A DNA stretch of 8,505 bases from Actinomycetota bacterium. Its GTDB lineage: Bacteria; Actinomycetota; Rubrobacteria; Rubrobacterales; Rubrobacteraceae. Shown here piece after piece: positions 4,434 through 8,505 of this stretch (positions within the stretch are counted from its first letter, which is position 1; every line of letters begins with the position of its first letter). The position numbers and the translations under genes were made by a program. The notes below the pieces were generated by a model, which was not told where the DNA came from, made no database searches, and was given only the letters and a program-made list of their open reading frames with translations. The stretch covers positions 1 through 8,505 of the forward strand of contig JAIVIG010000104.1 in NCBI GenBank assembly GCA_020200675.1. Reading direction: 5' to 3'.

Positions 4434-6823
4434 ATGGAAGACGCGCGCTTCGGCGTACCGTAGAGCGTGGTGCGGCGGCGGGGGGTGCGGCCTACCTCTC
4501 GGATCATGGCCTCCAGCTCCTCGGGGAGCATCTCCTGGCCGTGGTTGGCCCCGGCTGCCCGCGAGATGTTCTCGTTCATTAGCGTGCCGCCGAGATCGTT
4601 GCAACCGGCCTCGAGGCACAGCTTCGCCCCCTCGGTCCCCATCTTGACCCAGGAGACCTGGACGTTGTCTATGTGGCCGTGGAGTGCTATGCGCCCGACG
4701 GCGTGCATCTTGACAGCCTCGGCGAAGGTCGGCCCCTTGCGGGAGCGGCCCTGCAAGAAGAGCGGGGCGCCCATGTGTACGAATGGGAGGGGGACGAACT
4801 CGGTGAAACCTCCGGTCTCGGCCTGGATGTCGCGCAGGACGAGGAGGTGCCGGGCCCAGTTGACGGGACCTTCGACGTGGCCGAACATGACCGTGGTCGT
4901 CGAGCGCAACCCCAGCCGGTGCGCTGTACGCATCACCTCCGACCACCCGGCGGTATTCACCTTGTCGGGACAGATGATCTCCCTTATCTCGTCGTCCAGT
5001 ATCTCTGCCGCCGTCCCCGGCAACGTCCCCAGACCCGCCTCCTTTAGCTCCCGCAAAAACTCTTCGACAGAGACGCCGAGAGTGCGCGCTCCCTGCGAGA
5101 CCTCCAGAGGAGTGAAGGCGTGAACGTGCATCCCGGGGACCTCCTCCTTTACCGCCCGCAGGTATTCGAGGTAGCTCTCGCCGGTGAACTGGCCGTGGAT
5201 GCCGCCCTGCATGCACACCTCGGTGGCGCCCTTCTCCCACGCTTCGCGGGCACGCCTCGCGACCTCGGCGACATCGAGGAGGTACGGGTCGCCGCGCAGG
5301 TTCAGGGACTTCGGACCCTTGGAGAACGCGCAGAAGCGGCACCGGAAGTAGCACTGGTTGGTGTAGTTGATGTTGCGGTTGACGACGTAGGTGACCTCGT
5401 CGCCGTTCACCGCGCGCCTGAGCTCGTCTGCGACCCCGCACAGCTCCGAGAGCTCCGTGCCGCGGGCGGTGAAGAGCAGGGCTATCTCCCTCTCGGTCAG
5501 GTCTCGCTCTCCTGCCCCCGAGAGCGCCCGGACGAACTCGGGACGCATCCTCGAAGGCCGTCCCCCGTGTACCTCCCGGACCGTCTTTTCCGGAACGTCC
5601 TCGGTCGTCCCCGGCGCCCAGGCCTCGACCCGGGCCAGACCCTCGGCATCCATCGCCGCCCAGACGCGAGAGCGGAGCTTCTCGTCCACCCACTCTTCGG
5701 CGTCGAGGGCGTAGGCGGGATGGAGGGCGAGCCGTTCGAGAAGCAGATGCCCCTTCGCTTCGGTCGCTCCTTCCAGCTCGGCGAGATGCGGCCAGGGACG
5801 TTCGGGGTTGACGTGGTCCGGGGTGACGGGGGAGACGCCGCCCCAATCGTCGATGCCGGCGTCGATGTACCGCGCGTACTGGGGCGTTTCGTTCTCCGCC
5901 GGCTCCGCCGCTCCCGCGAGGTTCGGCGGTGCTTGCACGGTCATGCTTTCGGGCAGGAGGAGCCGGGCGAGCGCTATCGTCGCGAGCATCTCGTTCTCGG
6001 AGGGCTCGGGCGCTCCTTGCATCCGCGTCCCCGGCTTGGCCCGGAAGTTCTGGACGATGCACTCCTGGAGGTGACCGTGCCTCTCGTGCTGCTCCCGGAT
6101 GGCGAGCAGCGTATCCACCCGCTCCTCTATCGTCTCCCCAATGCCGATGAGCAAGCCTGTCGTGAACGGGACGCGTAGTCGTCCCGCCGCGTCGAGCGTC
6201 TCCAGGCGCCGCGCGGGTACCTTGTCCGGCGAGGCCCAGTGGGCCATCTCCCGCCCGAGAAGGCGCTCCGAGACCTGCTCGACCATGATCCCCTGCGAGA
6301 CCGAGACCTCCCGCAGCGCCCGTACCTCATCCTCGAGGAGAACCCCAGGATTGGCGTGCGGCAGGAGCCCGGTTTCTTCCAGGACCAGCTTACAGGCGTG
6401 GACGAGGTATTCGATGGTGGTCTCGAACCCCATCTCCCGCAGCTCCTGGCGCGCCTCCGGGTAGCGCTTCTCCGGCTTGTCCCCGAGCGTGAAGAGCGCC
6501 TCCTTGCACCCGGTCTCGGACCCGGCGTGTGCGATCTCCAGTACCTCCTCCGGCGTCAGGTACGCGCGTTCCCTGGGTATCGGCGCCCGCGCGAAGGTGC
6601 AGTAGCCGCAGTTGTCCCGGCACAGCTTCGTGAGCGGGATAAACACCTTGCGCGAGTAGGAGACGCGCGGCCCGTAGAGGCGGTCCCGCACGCCCGCCGC
6701 GGCCCGCATCGCGGGTTCTGGATCCAAGCTGGCAAACCGCGCCAGCTCGTAGGCCGCCTCCCTCTCCAGACGTTCCTCGACGGTCCTCTCGACAAGCTCT
6801 TCGTAACCTCGGACGTCTCTCAT
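4424..6823 (-). CDS. fbiC: FO synthase, fused CofG-CofH radical SAM enzyme
   Basis: This 799-residue protein makes FO (7,8-didemethyl-8-hydroxy-5-deazariboflavin), the chromophore of coenzyme F420, from 5-amino-6-ribitylamino-uracil and tyrosine. Two radical SAM halves are fused in the actinobacterial order. The N-terminal CofG half has its 4Fe-4S motif in LTKLCRDNCGYCTFA (C68, C72, C75). The C-terminal CofH half has it in INYTNQCYFRCRFCAFSKG (C491, C495, C498). Both show the C-x3-C-x2-C spacing, and both radical SAM halves extend well beyond these motifs (for example CMQGGIHGQFTGE in the second). Mycobacterial FbiC is about 856 residues, so this is a slightly compact member. The start ATG (6821-6823) has no good ribosome binding site but follows a TATACT box by eight bases, which suggests a leaderless transcript. 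All six ligands are present and the enzyme should be active. Confidence 0.96.
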   Translation of the reverse strand: MRDVRGYEELVERTVEERLEREAAYELARFASLDPEPAMRAAAGVRDRLYGPRVSYSRKVFIPLTKLCRDNCGYCTFARAPIPRERAYLTPEEVLEIAHAGSETGCKEALFTLGDKPEKRYPEARQELREMGFETTIEYLVHACKLVLEETGLLPHANPGVLLEDEVRALREVSVSQGIMVEQVSERLLGREMAHWASPDKVPARRLETLDAAGRLRVPFTTGLLIGIGETIEERVDTLLAIREQHERHGHLQECIVQNFRAKPGTRMQGAPEPSENEMLATIALARLLLPESMTVQAPPNLAGAAEPAENETPQYARYIDAGIDDWGGVSPVTPDHVNPERPWPHLAELEGATEAKGHLLLERLALHPAYALDAEEWVDEKLRSRVWAAMDAEGLARVEAWAPGTTEDVPEKTVREVHGGRPSRMRPEFVRALSGAGERDLTEREIALLFTARGTELSELCGVADELRRAVNGDEVTYVVNRNINYTNQCYFRCRFCAFSKGPKSLNLRGDPYLLDVAEVARRAREAWEKGATEVCMQGGIHGQFTGESYLEYLRAVKEEVPGMHVHAFTPLEVSQGARTLGVSVEEFLRELKEAGLGTLPGTAAEILDDEIREIICPDKVNTAGWSEVMRTAHRLGLRSTTTVMFGHVEGPVNWARHLLVLRDIQAETGGFTEFVPLPFVHMGAPLFLQGRSRKGPTFAEAVKMHAVGRIALHGHIDNVQVSWVKMGTEGAKLCLEAGCNDLGGTLMNENISRAAGANHGQEMLPEELEAMIREVGRTPRRRTTLYGTPKRASSITS

Positions 6824-6831
6824 GGTGGCTC

Positions 6832-6837
6832 AGTATA
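6832..6837 (-). promoter_or_regulatory. Candidate -10 box of fbiC, leaderless mRNA
   Basis: On the minus strand TATACT (6837 down to 6832) lies eight bases before the fbiC ATG, so transcription would begin at or within a base or two of the start codon. The absence of a ribosome binding site agrees. No good -35 is visible. Confidence 0.45.
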
Positions 6838-6884
6838 CCCGCATCGAAGCTCCCCGAACGCTCCTCGCGGGCACGCTACGCTAT

Positions 6885-6916
6885 TCCGACAAAACTTGTC
6901 GGAGATGGTTTAGAAT
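6885..6916 (+). promoter_or_regulatory. Palindromic operator and -10 box of the sulfurtransferase operon
   Basis: TCCGACAA-AAC-TTGTCGGA (6885-6903) is a perfect 8-bp inverted repeat with a 3-bp spacer, the size expected for a dimeric helix-turn-helix regulator. TAGAAT (6911-6916) is a plausible -10 box, about 41 bp upstream of the ATG. The palindrome covers the -35 to -10 interval, a typical repressor position. CCGACA as a -35 would leave a long spacer of 19 bp. It lies 62 bp or more upstream of fbiC, so it could also act on that gene. The regulator is unknown; an Rrf2/IscR-like or redox regulator would fit the operon's role but is speculation. Confidence 0.55.
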
Positions 6917-6957
6917 GTGCGCCTGTGTCGCTGACAGTGTAGGAGAGGAGAGTTACG

Positions 6958-7824
6958 ATGGAGCAGGAGATAGAGAAGAAGGGCTACGCCCACCCGGAGG
7001 CCCTGGTGACGACCGAGTGGGTCGCCGAGAACCTGAACGATACCGAGAACGTGCGCATCGTCGAGAGCGACGAGGACGTTCTTCTGTACGACATAGGTCA
7101 CGTCCCCAACGCCGTCAAGGTCGACTGGGTCGAGGATCTGAACGATCCGATCAACCGCGACTACCTCGACCCGGAGCATTTTGCCCAGCTCATGAAGGAG
7201 AAGGGCATCTCACCCGACACGATGGTGGTCTTCTATGGGGATAAGAACAACTGGTGGGCCACCTACGCCCTGTGGGTCTTCCGTCTCTTCGGCCACGACA
7301 ACGTCAAAGTGATGGACGGTGGACGCATCAAGTGGGAGGCCGAGGGCAGGCCGATGACCCAGGAGGTGCCCTCCTTCCCCCGGACAGAGTACCCCGTGCC
7401 CGAGCGCGACGACGAGAAGATACGGGCCTTCAAGGACGACGTTATGGCGCACCTCGAAAAGAGGGGACCGTTGGTGGACGTGAGGAGCCCCGGAGAGTAC
7501 AGCGGCGAGCTCCTTCACATGCCGGACTACCCGCAGGAGGGGGCGCTCAGAGGTGGGCACATCCCCGGGGCGGCGAACGTGCCGTGGGCCAGGGCAGTGC
7601 GCGAGGACGCAACCTTCAAGAGCGCGGACGAGCTGCGCGAGATCTACGAGGGTGAGGTGGGCCTTTCGGAGGGCGACGACGTCGTGGCTTACTGCCGGAT
7701 AGGGGAGCGCTCCTCCCACACCTGGTTCGTGCTCTCGTACCTGCTCGGCTATGACAACGTGCGCAACTACGACGGCTCGTGGACGGAGTGGGGCAACGCC
7801 GTGCGCGCCCCCATAGAGAGGTAA
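6958..7824 (+). CDS. Two-domain thiosulfate sulfurtransferase (rhodanese), CysA2-like
   Basis: This 288-residue tandem rhodanese moves sulfane sulfur from thiosulfate (possibly 3-mercaptopyruvate) to thiophilic acceptors. The N-terminal domain, about residues 15-135, is non-catalytic: where the active cysteine would be it has YGDKNNWWA (93-101). The C-terminal domain carries LVDVRSPGEYSGE (172-184), GGHIPGAANVPW (199-210) and the active-site loop CRIGERSSHTW with catalytic C246, ending NYDGSWTEWGNAVR. The CRIGER loop and ending are nearly those I recall for the Mycobacterium tuberculosis CysA2/CysA3 proteins (about 277 residues). The start ATG 6958 follows AGGAGAGGAGAG (6941-6952). Cytosolic, no signal peptide. 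The next gene starts eight bases after its stop, so the persulfide on C246 may be passed to the IscU-like partner. Family assignment is firm; the acceptor is inference. Confidence 0.94.
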   Translation: MEQEIEKKGYAHPEALVTTEWVAENLNDTENVRIVESDEDVLLYDIGHVPNAVKVDWVEDLNDPINRDYLDPEHFAQLMKEKGISPDTMVVFYGDKNNWWATYALWVFRLFGHDNVKVMDGGRIKWEAEGRPMTQEVPSFPRTEYPVPERDDEKIRAFKDDVMAHLEKRGPLVDVRSPGEYSGELLHMPDYPQEGALRGGHIPGAANVPWARAVREDATFKSADELREIYEGEVGLSEGDDVVAYCRIGERSSHTWFVLSYLLGYDNVRNYDGSWTEWGNAVRAPIER

Positions 7825-7832
7825 GACCACCC

Positions 7833-8243
7833 TTGAGCCGTCAGCAGCAGATAGCGGTGCTCGTGGAGCATCACCAGAACCCTCGCCACGCGGGGGTACT
7901 GGAGGACGCGGACGTGGCGATGCCCGGCGGGAGCCCCGAGTGCGGGGGTTCGGTGGTGATCTACCTGAAGGCCGGGGAGGAGGGGCGCATACGCGACCTC
8001 TCCTTCACCGGCCAGGGTGACATCATCAGTCAGGCCGCCACGAGCATGATCCTGGAACAGGTGATGGAGAACGGGCTCACGATGGACGAGGTACTCGCCC
8101 TCGACTACGACGCCTTCGTTGACCGCGTCGGGCGCGAGGCCGTCGGTAGCCGCACACGCAACGCCACCCTGGGCCTGAGCACCTTGAAGTCCGCCATCAG
8201 AAAGTGCCAGAAGGACAGGCTCCACGCCGATTCTGCCGCCTAG
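7833..8243 (+). CDS. IscU/SufU-like (NifU N-terminal domain) protein with degenerate cluster-ligand set
   Basis: This 136-residue protein has the IscU/SufU fold pattern: HHQNPRHAGVLEDADV at the N-terminus, GGSPECGGSVVIYLK (32-46), FTGQGDIISQAATSMI (58-73) and SRTRNATLGLSTLKSAIRK (106-124). The family normally binds a nascent Fe-S cluster with three cysteines plus an Asp/His: Cys in PxCGD, Cys in GxGCxIS, and Cys in RxxCAxL. Here only C37 is kept. The Asp of CGD is G39, the second cysteine is D63, and the third is N110. One extra cysteine, C125, lies near the end. The start is TTG 7833, in frame and eight bases after the rhodanese stop, with AGAGG at 7817-7821; upstream in-frame codons overlap the rhodanese and encode no family sequence. 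It probably receives or carries sulfur rather than assembling a standard cluster, but that is inference. Confidence 0.85.
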   Translation: MSRQQQIAVLVEHHQNPRHAGVLEDADVAMPGGSPECGGSVVIYLKAGEEGRIRDLSFTGQGDIISQAATSMILEQVMENGLTMDEVLALDYDAFVDRVGREAVGSRTRNATLGLSTLKSAIRKCQKDRLHADSAA

Positions 8244-8247
8244 AGCG

Positions 8248-8278
8248 TTTTGCAGAAAGGAAGGTCCTTTCTGCAAAA
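8248..8278. repeat. Hairpin A, possible terminator of the rhodanese/IscU-like operon
   Basis: TTTTGCAGAAAGGA (8248-8261) pairs perfectly with TCCTTTCTGCAAAA (8265-8278) around the 3-nt loop AGG, four bases after the upstream stop codon. The stem is 14 bp. No U-tract follows on the plus strand. Its core resembles hairpin C at 8350-8385, so it may belong to a repeat unit rather than be a simple terminator. Confidence 0.75.
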
Positions 8279-8349
8279 GCTATCAGCAATCAGCATTCAG
8301 AAATCAGCAAGAACAAAAAGCTGACCGCTGATGGCTGACGGCTGACGGC
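8279..8349. repeat. Inverted array of 7-nt TCAGCNN units
   Basis: The left arm 8279-8308 contains TCAGC or TCAG at about 7-nt spacing (8283, 8290, 8297, 8304). The right arm 8320-8349 carries the complementary GCTGA units. The two 30-nt arms match at 21 of 30 positions; every unit is conserved and every mismatch lies in the spacer bases. An A-rich 11-nt loop (8309-8319) separates them. It lies exactly between hairpins A and C. Confidence 0.8.
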
Positions 8350-8385
8350 GCGGTTTGCGGAAGGATCTATCCTTCCGCAAACCGC
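8350..8385. repeat. Hairpin C, perfect 17-bp inverted repeat between convergent genes
   Basis: GCGGTTTGCGGAAGGAT (8350-8366) and ATCCTTCCGCAAACCGC (8369-8385) are perfect complements with a 2-nt CT between them; in RNA the loop would open to about four to six bases. TTTAGCGG follows. It sits 18 bp from the stop of the minus-strand gene, so it may serve as a transcript end for both sides. Confidence 0.75.
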
Positions 8386-8403
8386 TTTAGCGGTAGTTTG
8401 TTG

Positions 8404-8505
8404 TTAGCGGACATAGAGGCAGAGGCCTTCACCCGAAAACACCCACTCGAGCAGCTTCTGCAACTCTTCGGGCGGGTCCCTGTCGGAGAACGCCCTCCAG
8501 TATCG
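8404..8505 (-). CDS. C-terminal end of an unidentified protein, truncated by window edge
   Basis: On the minus strand the window edge opens into a frame of 33 residues ending at TAA (8406 down to 8404). It begins RYWRAFSDRDPPEEL and ends VFSGEGLCLYVR. The codons are GC-rich in the third position, like the host genes, the peptide is amphipathic and protein-like, and the stop lies 18 bp from hairpin C, where a convergent gene would be expected to end. I do not recognise the family. Most of the gene lies beyond the window. Confidence 0.55.
   Translation of the reverse strand, partial: RYWRAFSDRDPPEELQKLLEWVFSGEGLCLYVR

Noticed and set aside
4410..6062. 550-residue minus-strand frame overlapping fbiC in another phase
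   Set aside because: Low-complexity RRPGA-type translation; a frame shadow of fbiC.
4467..6178. Long plus-strand open frames opposite fbiC (218 and 352 residues)
   Set aside because: They are antisense to a full-length gene with all catalytic motifs. GC-rich third positions create long open frames on the opposite strand, and the translations show no family character.
8279..8349. CRISPR array
   Set aside because: The units are 7 nt with 2-nt spacers and are inverted in the second half. CRISPR repeats are 24-40 nt, direct, with spacers of similar length.
1..8505. tRNA or rRNA genes
   Set aside because: I found no cloverleaf-compatible segment with a GTTCRA-type T-loop in the gaps, and no rRNA-like stretch.

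Overview
The window comes from a high-GC actinobacterium, most likely Rubrobacter or a close relative. The reasons are strongly GC-biased third codon positions, frequent GTG/TTG starts, a fused CofG-CofH FO synthase (the actinobacterial FbiC form), a CysA2-like rhodanese of the actinobacterial type, and an IS1031-type IS5 transposase close to ones I recall from Rubrobacter. The genus is inferred from recalled resemblance, not from a search.

Layout: (1) 2-196, the 3' end of queC (7-deazaguanine/queuosine pathway). (2) 238-727, an MNT nucleotidyltransferase/HEPN toxin-antitoxin pair whose HEPN gene has lost its middle. (3) 744-2771, a coupled pair: a luciferase-like flavin/F420 oxidoreductase, then a PPOX-nitroreductase fusion resembling the FbiB C-terminal domain, broken by a frameshifting deletion near 1919. 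(4) 2864-3800, a complete IS1031-type insertion sequence with inverted ends and a TAA target duplication, carrying a decayed transposase and a long hairpin over its start codon. (5) 3943-4413, a single-domain protoglobin. (6) 4424-6823 on the minus strand, fbiC, convergent with the globin gene and separated from it by one hairpin that contains both stop codons. (7) 6824-6957, a divergent promoter region with a perfect 8-3-8 palindrome. (8) 6958-8243, an operon of a two-domain thiosulfate sulfurtransferase and an IscU/SufU-like protein that lacks most canonical cluster ligands. (9) 8248-8385, two sequence-related hairpins flanking an inverted array of a 7-nt repeat. (10) 8404-8505 on the minus strand, the C-terminus of an unidentified gene.

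Two themes connect the genes. The first is cofactor F420: FbiC makes the FO chromophore, the nitroreductase domain resembles the FbiB dehydro-F420 reductase domain, and the luciferase-like and PPOX proteins belong to families with many F420 users. The second is sulfur transfer: a rhodanese coupled to an IscU-like protein. A third feature of the window is decay: three loci (HEPN, PPOX fusion, transposase) carry internal deletions or frameshifts. The strongest candidates for something undescribed are the one-cysteine IscU-like partner of the rhodanese and the composite repeat at 8248-8385.
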